64,000 nucleotides of DNA from Janibacter limosus. GTDB taxonomy: Bacteria > Actinomycetota > Actinomycetes > Actinomycetales > Dermatophilaceae. The DNA lies in NCBI RefSeq assembly GCF_004295485.1, contig NZ_CP036164.1:2976001-3040000 (forward strand), in the 5' to 3' direction. The notes beneath the pieces were generated by a model. That model ran no database searches and had not been told where the DNA came from. It was given only the letters and a program-made list of their open reading frames with translations. The position numbers and the translations under genes are program-made. Shown one piece after another: positions 42,981 to 51,631 of this stretch (the stretch's first letter is position 1; each line of letters starts with the position of its first letter).

Positions 42981-45900
42981 GTGACCATCCGTGTAGCCCT
43001 CGAGCACCGCACCTCCTACGAGTTCGCGGAGCCGACGCACGTCTACCCGCACACGATCAGGCTGCGACCCGCGCCGCACTCCCGCACCCCGATCCCCAGC
43101 TATGCGCTGCGGATCGAGCCGGCGGAGCACTTCCTCAACTGGCAGCAGGACCCCTTCGGCAACTGGCTGGCGCGGGTCGTCTTCCCCGACAAGGTCTCCC
43201 GGCTCGAGATCACCGTCGACCTCACGGCCGACATGACGGTCATCAACCCCTTCGACTTCTTCGTCGAGGACTGGGCGTCGACCTTCCCCTTCGCCTACCC
43301 GGAGCAGGTGCGCGCCGACCTGGCCCCCTACCTCCAGCCCGTGGACGACGGTGGCGAAGGGAGCGGCCCGGCCCCCGAGGTCAGCTCCTGGCTGGAGCGG
43401 ACCCTCCCTTCGCTCCTCACCGCGCCGCGCGACGCGGCGATCGGCGAGGGCACGCGCATCGTCGACTTCATCGTCGGGCTCAACCGGGCGATCCGGGAGA
43501 GCGTCGACTACACGGTCCGCCTCGAGGCGGGCGTCCAGACGCCGCAGCACACCCTCGAGCGGGGCATCGGCTCCTGCCGCGACAGCGCCTGGCTGCTCGT
43601 GTCGGCGCTGCGCCAGCTCGGGCTCGCCGCCCGATTCGTCTCCGGCTACCTGGTCCAGCTCACGTCGGACCTCAGCGCGGTCGGTGACGACAGCCTCAAC
43701 GGCCCCGCCGAGGACTTCACCGACCTGCACGCGTGGGCCGAGGTCTACATCCCCGGCGCCGGCTGGGTCGGGCTCGACGCGACCTCCGGGCTGCTGTGCG
43801 GCGAGGGCCACATCCCGCTCTCGTGCACCCCGCACCCCGCGTCGGCCGCCCCGATCAGCGGCGCGACGGCCCCGGCCGAGGTCACCTTCGGCTTCTCCAA
43901 CACCGTGACCCGGTTTGCCGAGGACCCGCGCGTCACCAAGCCGGTCACCGACGAGGAGTGGGCCGACATCACCACGCTCGGCGAGGCCGTCGACGACCTG
44001 CTGGCGAAGGGGGACGTCCGCCTGACGATGGGCGGCGAGCCGACCTTCGTCGCCGCCGGCGGCACCAAGGACCCGCAGTGGCACACGGCCGCCGACGGCG
44101 AGCAGAAGCGCGAGCTGGCGATGGCCCTCGCCCGCCGCCTGTCCGGCCCCGGCACCCTGCGCCACCACGGGCAGGGCAAGTGGTACCCCGGCGAGCCGCT
44201 GCCCCGCTGGCAGATCGGGCTGGCCGAGCGCACCGACGGCCAGCCGCTCTGGCGCGACCCCGACCTGCTCGACGACCCGTGGGGCCCGCCGCGCGAGGAC
44301 TCCACCTCTCCCGAGGCGGCCGACGCCGCCCGCGGTCTGGCGCTGGGCATCGCCCGCCGCACCGGCATCCCGGTAGAGCAGCTCGTCGCCGCCGTGGAGG
44401 ACCCGCTGCAGCGGCTCGCGCAGGAGGCCCGCCGCCCCGACGGCGACGCGCCCACGCCCGCTGACCTCGCGCCCGACGACGAGGACGCGTCCGACGAGGC
44501 CAAGCGCGCTGCCGCGCTGGCCCGCATCGACACCGAGGTCGACCCCGACACCCCGGCCGCGTGGGTGCTGCCGATCTTCCCGGCGCCCGACGGGGAGGGC
44601 TGGGCGACGACGACCTGGCGCACCCGCCGCGGGTTCCTCGCGCTCATCCCCGGCGACTCCCCCGCCGGCCTGCGCCTGCCGTTGTCCTCCATCGCCTGGT
44701 CGGAGGGGCCGATCACGCCGGAGCGATCCCCCTTCGCCCCCCGCGGAGCGCTCCCGGCCCTCGACCCGAGCACCCTCGCTGAGGTCGACGCCGCCCCCGC
44801 GCGGGTCCTGCCGATCGACGAGTCCCCGCGCACGGCACTGGCCGTGCAGCACCGCGAGGGCCACCTCTTCGTCTTCCTCCCCCCGGTCGAGGACTTCGAG
44901 GACGCCCTGGCCCTGGTTGCGGCCGTCGAGGGTGCCGCCACCGAGATCGGCCACCCGGTGGTCCTCGAGGGCTACCCCCTGCCCGGCGACGACCGGGTCC
45001 GCACGATGTCGGTCACCCCCGACCCCGGGGTCATCGAGGTCAACGTCTCCCCGACCGCCTCCTGGGGCGAGCTCGTCGCGCAGACCGAGGGCCTCTACGA
45101 GCACGCCCGGCAGATCCACCTCTCGACCGAGAAGTTCGACCTCGACGGGTCGCACACCGGCACCGGCGGCGGCAACCACCTCACGCTCGGTGGGGTGACG
45201 GCGGCCGACAGCCCGATGCTGCGCCGACCCGACCTGCTCCGCTCGCTGATCACCTACTGGCAGCACCACCCGGCGCTCAGCTACCTCTTCTCCGGGCGCT
45301 TCATCGGCCCGACCTCGCAGGCACCGCGCGTCGACGAGGGCCGCGCCGAGTCGCTCTACGAGCTCGAGATCGCCTTCGCCCAGCTCGACCACGTCATCGC
45401 GATGGAGCACGACGCGCAGGCGATCACCGAGCCGCTCGACGAGGACCACCGGCCCAAGCAGCACACCCGCCCCTGGCTCGCCGACCGGCTGCTGCGCCAC
45501 CTGCTCACCGACATCACCGGCAACACCCACCGGTCGGAGTTCTGCATCGACAAGCTCTTCGCCCCCGGCACCGAGCGGGGCCGGCTGGGGCTGCTCGAGA
45601 TGCGCGGCTTCGAGATGCCTCCCCACCCGCGGATGGGCCTGCTGCAGGCGCTGCTCGTGCGGGCGCTCGTCGCCCGCTTCTGGGACGAGCCCTACACCGG
45701 ACCGCTCGTCCACTGGGGCACCCGGCTGCACGACCGCTACCTGCTGCCGGCCTTCGTCGCCGCCGACCTGCGTGACGTCCTCGACGACCTCAACCGGTAC
45801 CTCGAGCGGGTCGGGGCCGGCCGGATGGACCCGGCGTGGTTCGACGCCTTCCTCGAGTTCCGCTTCCCACGCCTGGGCGACACGACCATCGCCGGGGTCG

Positions 45901-46619
45901 AGCTGGAGCTGCGCTCGGCCATCGAGCCGTGGCACGTCCTCGGCGAGGAGGTCAGTCAGTTCGGCACCGCCCGCTACGTCGACAGCTCCGTGGAGAAGGT
46001 CCAGGTCCGCGCCGTCGGCCTCGTCGAGGGTCGGCACGTCATCACCTGCAACGGCGTCCCCGTGCCGATGGTCCCCGTGGCCGAGCAGGGCTGGGGCGGT
46101 CCCGTCGGGGCGAAGGGGAGCACCGGCGCCTTCGTCGGCGGCGTCCGCTACCGCGCCTGGGCTCCCCCGTCGGCGCTGCACCCGACGATCGGCGTGCACG
46201 GCCCGCTGACCTTCGACCTCGTCGACCGGTGGTCGGGCCGCTCCCTCGGCGGCTTCACCCACCACGTCACCCACCCGGGGGGCGTGGCCTACGACAGCTT
46301 CCCCGTCAACGCCGCGTCGGCGGAGTCGCGCCGGGCGGCCCGCTTCGTCGTCGGCGACCACACGCCCGGACCGATCGACCTGTCGGCCCTGCCCGACCCG
46401 CGCTCCGGGCTCGGCCCGGCCGTCGCCGACTACCCGGTGACGCTCGACCTGCGCCGGTTCCCGGGGACCGACCGGATGCCGGGCACCGAGGACGAGTTCG
46501 CCACCCCACCGACCGAGACGCTCGATGCGGGCATGCCGCCCGCAGACGGCGTGGCGGTCGTCGAGACGAGCGCCGAGGGTGCCGTGCAGCAGACGAGCAT
46601 CGAGGCCGAGCCCGCCTGA
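42981..46619 (+). CDS. Transglutaminase-like/DUF2126 giant protein (Rv2566-like)
   Basis: A 1212-residue cytoplasmic fusion. An N-terminal bacterial transglutaminase-like N domain (residues 1-120) is followed by a transglutaminase core with the Cys-His-Asp triad (IGSCRDSAW, DLHAWAEVY, GLDATSG, about residues 190-270) and a long DUF2126 region (LTMGGEPTFVAAGG, GNHLTLGGVTAADSPMLRRPDLLRSL, RFIGPTSQAPRVDEGR). Orthologues such as mycobacterial Rv2566 usually sit with an ATP-grasp and an alpha-E gene, and these may act on peptides; those partners are absent here. The GTG start follows TACAGT by six bases (leaderless-type). Confidence 0.92.
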   Translation: MTIRVALEHRTSYEFAEPTHVYPHTIRLRPAPHSRTPIPSYALRIEPAEHFLNWQQDPFGNWLARVVFPDKVSRLEITVDLTADMTVINPFDFFVEDWASTFPFAYPEQVRADLAPYLQPVDDGGEGSGPAPEVSSWLERTLPSLLTAPRDAAIGEGTRIVDFIVGLNRAIRESVDYTVRLEAGVQTPQHTLERGIGSCRDSAWLLVSALRQLGLAARFVSGYLVQLTSDLSAVGDDSLNGPAEDFTDLHAWAEVYIPGAGWVGLDATSGLLCGEGHIPLSCTPHPASAAPISGATAPAEVTFGFSNTVTRFAEDPRVTKPVTDEEWADITTLGEAVDDLLAKGDVRLTMGGEPTFVAAGGTKDPQWHTAADGEQKRELAMALARRLSGPGTLRHHGQGKWYPGEPLPRWQIGLAERTDGQPLWRDPDLLDDPWGPPREDSTSPEAADAARGLALGIARRTGIPVEQLVAAVEDPLQRLAQEARRPDGDAPTPADLAPDDEDASDEAKRAAALARIDTEVDPDTPAAWVLPIFPAPDGEGWATTTWRTRRGFLALIPGDSPAGLRLPLSSIAWSEGPITPERSPFAPRGALPALDPSTLAEVDAAPARVLPIDESPRTALAVQHREGHLFVFLPPVEDFEDALALVAAVEGAATEIGHPVVLEGYPLPGDDRVRTMSVTPDPGVIEVNVSPTASWGELVAQTEGLYEHARQIHLSTEKFDLDGSHTGTGGGNHLTLGGVTAADSPMLRRPDLLRSLITYWQHHPALSYLFSGRFIGPTSQAPRVDEGRAESLYELEIAFAQLDHVIAMEHDAQAITEPLDEDHRPKQHTRPWLADRLLRHLLTDITGNTHRSEFCIDKLFAPGTERGRLGLLEMRGFEMPPHPRMGLLQALLVRALVARFWDEPYTGPLVHWGTRLHDRYLLPAFVAADLRDVLDDLNRYLERVGAGRMDPAWFDAFLEFRFPRLGDTTIAGVELELRSAIEPWHVLGEEVSQFGTARYVDSSVEKVQVRAVGLVEGRHVITCNGVPVPMVPVAEQGWGGPVGAKGSTGAFVGGVRYRAWAPPSALHPTIGVHGPLTFDLVDRWSGRSLGGFTHHVTHPGGVAYDSFPVNAASAESRRAARFVVGDHTPGPIDLSALPDPRSGLGPAVADYPVTLDLRRFPGTDRMPGTEDEFATPPTETLDAGMPPADGVAVVETSAEGAVQQTSIEAEPA

Positions 46620-46687
46620 CCACCTCGGGGTCGAGGGACGAGCGACCGAGTGGTGGTCCCTGACACCTCGCCCCGCACGGAGCATTC

Positions 46688-46718
46688 AGTTGTGCACAAC
46701 TAAGTTGTGTGCAATTGT
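46688..46718 (+). promoter_or_regulatory. ohrR operator embedded in a leaderless promoter
   Basis: A perfect 14-bp palindrome, AGTTGTGCACAACT (46688-46701), is followed 15 bases on by an imperfect copy, AGTTGTGTGCAATT (46703-46716). They overlay a promoter: TTGTGC (46690-46695), 17 bases, AATTGT (46713-46718), six bases, GTG 46725. This is the expected layout for OhrR autorepression. Confidence 0.8.
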
Positions 46719-46724
46719 TGACGG

Positions 46725-47177
46725 GTGAAGACCTCCCAGCAGCTCGACCACCAGATCTGCTTCGCCCTCTACTCGGCGGCCCGCTCGGCCACGGCGGCCT
46801 ACCGCGAGGCCCTCGCGGAGATCGGGCTGACGTACACCCAGTACGTCACCCTCCTCGCGCTCTGGGAGCGCGACGGTCGGACCGTGAGCGAGCTCGGCGA
46901 GGCGCTGCGTCTGGACAGCGGCACCCTCTCCCCCCTGCTGACGCGGATGGCGGCGAGCGGGCTCGTCGAGCGTCGGCGCGACGGGGAGGACTCACGTCGC
47001 GTGACGATCCACCTGACCGACTCCGGGCTCGACCTCGAGTCCCGGGTCGGGGCGATCCAGCACCGCCTGTACGACGCCGTCGACATGGAGCCCGAGGAGC
47101 TGGCCACCCTGCGCCGGCTGGCCCAGCGCTTCTGCGAGTCGATCGGCGACACCCCCACCCAAGGAGCACCACGATGA
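46725..47177 (+). CDS. ohrR: MarR-family organic hydroperoxide sensor-repressor
   Basis: A 150-residue MarR winged-helix protein. The reactive cysteine near the N-terminus (HQICFALYSAARSATAAYREAL) and YTQYVTLLALWERDGRTVSELGEALRLDSGTLSPLLTRM match OhrR. It should repress ohr until organic hydroperoxides oxidise the cysteine. It overlaps ohr by ATGA and its own promoter carries a palindromic operator, so the whole unit is autoregulated. The start is GTG 46725, leaderless-type. Confidence 0.93.
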   Translation: MKTSQQLDHQICFALYSAARSATAAYREALAEIGLTYTQYVTLLALWERDGRTVSELGEALRLDSGTLSPLLTRMAASGLVERRRDGEDSRRVTIHLTDSGLDLESRVGAIQHRLYDAVDMEPEELATLRRLAQRFCESIGDTPTQGAPR

Positions 47178-47596
47178 AGACGATCTACACCGCCGAGGCC
47201 CTCGCCACCGGCGCCGGACGCGACGGCCACGGACGCAGCGCCGATGGGCGGCTCGACCTCGACCTCGCGATCCCGCAGGAGATGGGCGGCTCCGGCGAGG
47301 GGACCAACCCCGAGCAGCTCTTCGCCGTCGGCTACGCCGCGTGCTTCCACTCCGCGCTGCAGCTGGTCGCCCGGCAGGCCGAGGCCGACGTCACCGACTC
47401 GTCCGTCGGGTCGCGCGTGCACATCGGCCCGACCGACGACGGCGGCTTCCAGCTGGCCGTCGAGCTCGAGGTCACCCTGCCGCACCTCGACACCTCGGTC
47501 GCCCAGCAGCTCGCCGACCGGGCTCACGAGGTGTGCCCCTACTCCAACGCCACCCGCGGCAACATCGACGTGACCGTCACGGTCACGCAGGACTGA
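47174..47596 (+). CDS. ohr: Organic hydroperoxide resistance protein
   Basis: A thiol peroxidase that reduces organic and lipid hydroperoxides, 140 residues. Both catalytic cysteines are present (AVGYAACFHSAL and HEVCPYSNATRGN), as is the EMGGSGEGTNPEQLFA motif with the conserved glutamate. It forms a domain-swapped dimer in the cytoplasm. The ATG overlaps ohrR (ATGA) with AAGGAG upstream; the oxidoreductase gene follows six bases later, giving a three-gene peroxide-response operon. Confidence 0.96.
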   Translation: MKTIYTAEALATGAGRDGHGRSADGRLDLDLAIPQEMGGSGEGTNPEQLFAVGYAACFHSALQLVARQAEADVTDSSVGSRVHIGPTDDGGFQLAVELEVTLPHLDTSVAQQLADRAHEVCPYSNATRGNIDVTVTVTQD

Positions 47597-47602
47597 GGAC
47601 CC

Positions 47603-48613
47603 ATGAGCACCCTTCCCACCAGCACCCGACAGATCGCCCTCGCCTCGCGCCCGACCGGCGCCCCGACGAGCGACAACTTCCGCCTCGAGAGCGTCGACCT
47701 GCCCGAGCTCGCCGACGGCCAGGTCCTCGTCCGCAATGTCGTCATGTCCGTCGACCCCTACATGCGCGGCCGGATGAACGACGCGAAGTCCTATGTCCCG
47801 CCCTTCCAGGTCGACCAGCCGCTCGAGGGCGGTGCCGTCGGTGAGGTCATCGCCTCACGATCCGACGACGTCGCCGTCGGGCAGCACGTCCTGCACGGCT
47901 CCGGCTGGCGCGAGCACGCGATCCTGACTGCGGCCAAGGTGTCGGTCATCGACACCGATGTCGCTCCCGCCTCCGCCTACCTCGGGGTCCTCGGGATGCC
48001 CGGCCTGACCGCCTACGTCGGTCTGACCGCGGTCGCCGAGATGCGCGAGGGCGACACCGTCTTCGTCTCCGGTGCAGCCGGCGCCGTCGGCCAGCTCGTC
48101 GGGCAGATCGCCCGGGCCCTCGGTGCCGAGCGGGTCGTCGGGTCCGCCGGCACCGACGCCAAGGTCGCCCGTCTGCGCGAGCTCGGCTACGACGCCGGCT
48201 TCAACTACAAGACGACGCCGGTGCGCGACGGCCTGCGGGAGGTGGCGCCCGACGGCATCGACGTCTACTTCGACAACGTCGGAGGCGACCACCTCGAGGC
48301 GGCGATCTCCTCCCTTCGCCTCCACGGTCGGGTCGCCATGTGCGGCGCGATCTCGCAGTACAACGCGACCGACGCCGCCCCGGGACCGCGCAACCTCTTC
48401 CAGGCGATCGGCAAGGGGCTGACCCTGCGCGGCTTCATCGTCGGTCAGTACCCGCAGCTCGTCGGCGAGTACCGCGAGCGCGCCGCCGGCTGGTTGGCCG
48501 AGGGCCGGCTGCAGGGCGACGAGACCTTCCGCGACGGGCTCGACGGTGCCCCGCAGGCCTTCATCGACCTGCTCGAGGGCGCCAACACCGGCAAGATGCT
48601 CGTCCGCCTCTGA
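47603..48613 (+). CDS. NADP-dependent oxidoreductase, medium-chain (leukotriene B4 dehydrogenase-like)
   Basis: A zinc-free medium-chain reductase of 336 residues, related to the 2-alkenal/prostaglandin reductases that saturate reactive enals. Marker blocks are NVVMSVDPYMRGRMND, MPGLTAYVGLTAVAEMREGDTVFVSGAAGAVGQLVGQIA (nucleotide fold) and YFDNVGGDHLEAAI. Co-transcription with ohr fits detoxification of lipid-peroxidation aldehydes, which is inference. It ends in front of a strong hairpin. Confidence 0.92.
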   Translation: MSTLPTSTRQIALASRPTGAPTSDNFRLESVDLPELADGQVLVRNVVMSVDPYMRGRMNDAKSYVPPFQVDQPLEGGAVGEVIASRSDDVAVGQHVLHGSGWREHAILTAAKVSVIDTDVAPASAYLGVLGMPGLTAYVGLTAVAEMREGDTVFVSGAAGAVGQLVGQIARALGAERVVGSAGTDAKVARLRELGYDAGFNYKTTPVRDGLREVAPDGIDVYFDNVGGDHLEAAISSLRLHGRVAMCGAISQYNATDAAPGPRNLFQAIGKGLTLRGFIVGQYPQLVGEYRERAAGWLAEGRLQGDETFRDGLDGAPQAFIDLLEGANTGKMLVRL

Positions 48614-48621
48614 GACGACGC

Positions 48622-48660
48622 CGCGGGTGCCCGAGCATCAGTGTCGCTCGGGCACCCGCG
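48622..48660. terminator. Hairpin terminator overlapping the end of the convergent gene
   Basis: A perfect 15-bp stem (arm CGCGGGTGCCCGAGC at 48622-48636) with a nine-base loop. The right arm (48646-48660) lies inside the last codons of the minus-strand gene ending at 48638, so coding sequence is shared with the terminator. Confidence 0.8.
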
Positions 48661-49261
48661 CCACCGTCGTCGTCACCCGGGTGAGACCGGGCGCGGCCGG
48701 GGTGGAGCTGAAGCCGAAGCGCGGGGGCGGGCTGACGGGCCGCAGGTCGCCGAGAGGCTCGCCCTCCCAGGTGCCGTCGAGCGAGGTCACGTGGTGCTGG
48801 TCGTGCGCGCCGTAGTACTCGCGGCGCCCACCGCCAGCGCTGCCGACCGTCCGCACGCCCGGGAGCAGTCTGCGGGCGACCGGGTCGGCGAGGTGGGCGA
48901 AGCCGCGGCTGCGGCCGACCCGCTCCGGGACGGGACGCAGGAGCAGGCCGACCGGCGTGCGGCGCCCCAACCCGATGCGGCACCGCAGTGGTCCTGCGTC
49001 GAGCCGCCACTCGTGCTCGTCGGCGGCCAGGACCACCGTGCAGAGGCGCACCTCGTCGAAGGAGTAGGTCGCCGCGACGTACTCCGCGACGGCCTCGCTC
49101 GGCGCGAGGAGCACGCGGTGCTCGTCGGCAGTGGCGACCATGACGTCGGTGAAGGCCCCCAGCGGCGAGGTCGTCCAGTCGCCGATGACCAGGCGTACCC
49201 CGCTGCTGCTGCCCGCACCGAGGATGCGGCCCCGGAACCGGTCGAGCACGGTGGAGGTCAC
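48638..49261 (-). CDS. Conserved hypothetical protein coupled to egtD
   Basis: A 207-residue protein of unknown function. It starts at GTG 49261, overlapping the egtD stop (GTGA), with MTSTVLDRFRGRILGAG. It has a soluble alpha/beta look, with VRLVIGDWTTSPLGAFTDVM, HRVLLAPSEAVAEYVAATYSFDEVRL and a C-terminal REYYGAHDQHHVTSLDGTWEGEPLG that could be metal- or ligand-binding (HDQHH). I recall similar actinobacterial hypotheticals but no characterised member. Translational coupling to egtBD suggests a role connected with ergothioneine, or simple co-transcription. Its last codons form one arm of a terminator. Confidence 0.75.
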   Translation of the reverse strand: MTSTVLDRFRGRILGAGSSSGVRLVIGDWTTSPLGAFTDVMVATADEHRVLLAPSEAVAEYVAATYSFDEVRLCTVVLAADEHEWRLDAGPLRCRIGLGRRTPVGLLLRPVPERVGRSRGFAHLADPVARRLLPGVRTVGSAGGGRREYYGAHDQHHVTSLDGTWEGEPLGDLRPVSPPPRFGFSSTPAAPGLTRVTTTVARVPERH

Positions 49262-50235
49262 GGCACGCTCGGGTGCTCGACGACTCGCGCCAGCGTGAGC
49301 GAGAAGTCCCCCGCCTCGTCGGTCCACCCTGCGACGGGCTGGAGGCCGTGGCCGGCCAGCTCGTCGCGCAGCTCGCCCGGGTCGAACTTGCGGGAGATCT
49401 CGGTGCGCAGGTGCTCCCCCTTCGCCAGCTGCCAGGTGCGTCCGATGCCGGTGAAGTCCGCCTCGACGTCGCGGACCGCCCGCAGCCGCATCTCGATGCG
49501 CGAGGCCTCGTCGTCCCAGACGGCCTCGTGCTCGAAGTCCTCGCGCCGCAGGCCGGTGACCGGAGTCATCCGGTCGATGACGTCGATGAGATTGAGGTTG
49601 AACTCCGCAGTGACCCCGACCTCGTCGTCATAGGCGGCCACCAGCCTGGCGGCGTCCTTGACGAGATCCGCACCGAGGAGGAAGTGGTCGCCCGGGGCCA
49701 GGGCTGCGCGAACCATCCGCAGGAATCCCGCGCGCTCGTCCTCGGTGAAGTTGCCGATCGTCCCACCGAGGAAGAGCAGCAGCCGCTCCCCGTCCGCACC
49801 GGCCAGCGGCGGCAGGTGGTGGAAGTCGGCGACGGCCGGCTCGACCGCGAGCGTGGGGTACTCGCTCTGCAGCTGCTCGGCGGTCTCCAGGAGCACCTCG
49901 CTGCTGATGTCCAGCGGCGCATACGTGGCCGGCCGGCCACCAGCGGTCAGCTCGTCGAGGAGGACCCTGGTCTTGGCGGAGGTCCCGGCCCCCAGCTCGT
50001 GGACGCTGCGGGCGCCGGTGACCTCGAGGATCTGCGCGCTGCGCTGCTGCAGGATCTCGCGCTCCGCCCGCGTCGGGTAGTACTCGGGCAAGGAGGTGAT
50101 CCTGTCGAAGAGCCGGCTGCCCCGCTCGTCGTAGAACCACCGCGGCGGCAGCGTGGGCGGGTCTGCCCAGAAGCCCTCGCGCAGGTCCTCCTCGAGCTCG
50201 TGGCGCTGGTCGGTCTGCTCCTGCGTGCTGGTCAT
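49258..50235 (-). CDS. egtD: L-histidine N-alpha-methyltransferase (ergothioneine synthesis)
   Basis: Trimethylates L-histidine to hercynine with three AdoMet, the first step of ergothioneine synthesis. At 325 residues it matches EgtD length. Features are LPEYYPTRAEREIL, the AdoMet-binding ELGAGTSAKTRVLLDEL, LLLFLGGTIGNF and GADLVKDAARLVAAYDD, as well as EFNLNLI (substrate tyrosine/asparagine region). The ATG overlaps the egtB stop (ATGA). egtA, egtC and egtE are not in the window. Confidence 0.96.
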   Translation of the reverse strand: MTSTQEQTDQRHELEEDLREGFWADPPTLPPRWFYDERGSRLFDRITSLPEYYPTRAEREILQQRSAQILEVTGARSVHELGAGTSAKTRVLLDELTAGGRPATYAPLDISSEVLLETAEQLQSEYPTLAVEPAVADFHHLPPLAGADGERLLLFLGGTIGNFTEDERAGFLRMVRAALAPGDHFLLGADLVKDAARLVAAYDDEVGVTAEFNLNLIDVIDRMTPVTGLRREDFEHEAVWDDEASRIEMRLRAVRDVEADFTGIGRTWQLAKGEHLRTEISRKFDPGELRDELAGHGLQPVAGWTDEAGDFSLTLARVVEHPSVP

Positions 50236-51482
50236 CGGGCGAGCCGCAGACCGGAGAAGGCCCATCGGGCGGCTGCGGGGAAGAAGTTGCGGTAGGTCGT
50301 GCGCGGGTGCTGCGGCGGCGTGATCGCCGAGGCTCCGCGCAGGACGTGCTGATCGTTCATGAACTTGCCGTTGTACTCGCCCACCGCGCCCGGCGCCGTC
50401 TCGAAGCCGGGATAGGGCACGTAGGCGCTCGCGGTCCACTCCCACACGTCGCCGAGGGTCACCTCGCTCGCCCGGCTGGGGTGGCAACGCTGCGGGTCGA
50501 GCAGGCCGCCCCGCACCTCGAGCCCGCTCGCGGCACCGGCCTCCCACTCCTGCTCGGTGGGCAGACGCTGACCTGCCCAGCGGGCGAAGGCGTCCGCCTC
50601 GAAGAAGGAGACGTGGCACACCGGCTCGGCGGCGACCACCGGCCGACGGCCCGACAGGGTGAAGGTGGTCCACCTCCCGTCGTCGTCCTCGCGCCAGTAG
50701 CCGGGTGCCCGCCACCCGGCGTCCTGCACGCTCGCCCATCCGTCGGAGAGCCACAGGTCGGGGCGCGTGTACCCACCGTCGGCGATGAAGTCGAACCACT
50801 CGGCGTTGGTCACCTGCCGAGTGCCGATCTCGACGTCCTCGAGCCACACCCGGTGGCGGGGGCGCTCGTTGTCGAAGGCGAAGCCGGCGCCGTCGTCGCC
50901 GACGTGCGTCACTCCACCGGAGACGTGCGTCCAGCGAAGGGGGGTCGGACCCGCCGTGGGGTCGTCGTCGGGGGCTCGCTCGACGTAGGTCGGTTGGAGG
51001 ACATTGCCCGACAAGAGGTGCTTGATGTCCATGAGGAGGAGCTCTTGGTGCTGCTCCTCGTGGTGGCAGCCGAGCTCGACGAGATCGAGCTGCTCCTCGG
51101 TGAGCGTGCCCGCCTCGAGACGTGCGGCGACCTGCTGCTCGACGTCGGCGCGATAGGCCGCGACCGCAGCGATGCCGGGGCGGGTCACGTGGCCGCGAGC
51201 CGCGCGGGGATGCCGCTCCCCGACTGCCTCGTAGTAGCTGTTGAAGAGATAGCGGAAGGCGGGGTCGCGCGGCCGGTAGCCGGGGTCGGCGCCGAGGACG
51301 AACTCCTCGAAGAACCAGGTCGTGTGGGCACGATGCCACTTGGTCGGGCTGGCCTCGGTCATCGACTGCGGGGTCTGGTCCTCGGGGCTGAGGCCGTGCG
51401 TGAGGCGGTCGGTCCGCGTGCGGACCTCCGCGAAGCGCGCGGCCAGCGCCGCGAGGTCGGGTCGGGCGACGGTCGTGGTCAT
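50232..51482 (-). CDS. egtB: Ergothioneine sulfoxide synthase (hercynine oxygenase)
   Basis: A non-haem iron enzyme joining hercynine to a thiol (gamma-glutamylcysteine or cysteine) with O2. It is 416 residues with an N-terminal DinB domain carrying iron histidines (WHRAH near residues 49-53 and HHEEQHQELLLMDIKH) and a C-terminal FGE-sulfatase domain (RQVTNAEWFDFIADGGY, LPTEQEWEAGA, GDVWEWTASAY, RTTYRNFFPA). The start is ATG 51482 with GGAGGA upstream. No egtA or egtC lies nearby, so the thiol donor type is open. Confidence 0.95.
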   Translation of the reverse strand: MTTTVARPDLAALAARFAEVRTRTDRLTHGLSPEDQTPQSMTEASPTKWHRAHTTWFFEEFVLGADPGYRPRDPAFRYLFNSYYEAVGERHPRAARGHVTRPGIAAVAAYRADVEQQVAARLEAGTLTEEQLDLVELGCHHEEQHQELLLMDIKHLLSGNVLQPTYVERAPDDDPTAGPTPLRWTHVSGGVTHVGDDGAGFAFDNERPRHRVWLEDVEIGTRQVTNAEWFDFIADGGYTRPDLWLSDGWASVQDAGWRAPGYWREDDDGRWTTFTLSGRRPVVAAEPVCHVSFFEADAFARWAGQRLPTEQEWEAGAASGLEVRGGLLDPQRCHPSRASEVTLGDVWEWTASAYVPYPGFETAPGAVGEYNGKFMNDQHVLRGASAITPPQHPRTTYRNFFPAAARWAFSGLRLAR

Positions 51483-51631
51483 GCTGTCCTCCATGCGACG
51501 GGGCTGACAACCACCGTCGGGCACCGGGAGATGGAGCTTCGGACACGGTCGACGCTACGCGTTGCCCTGCCTGCGTGCGCGGTCAACCTCTGGCGTGCTG
51601 GAGCGGCAGGCTTCCGCGGCGGCGGGCGACG

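Noticed and set aside
42114-46685. A 1523-codon minus-strand open frame
   Set aside because: Entirely antisense to the transglutaminase gene and the last lipoprotein; its composition (Val-Gly-Arg-Asp-rich) is that of a shadow frame.
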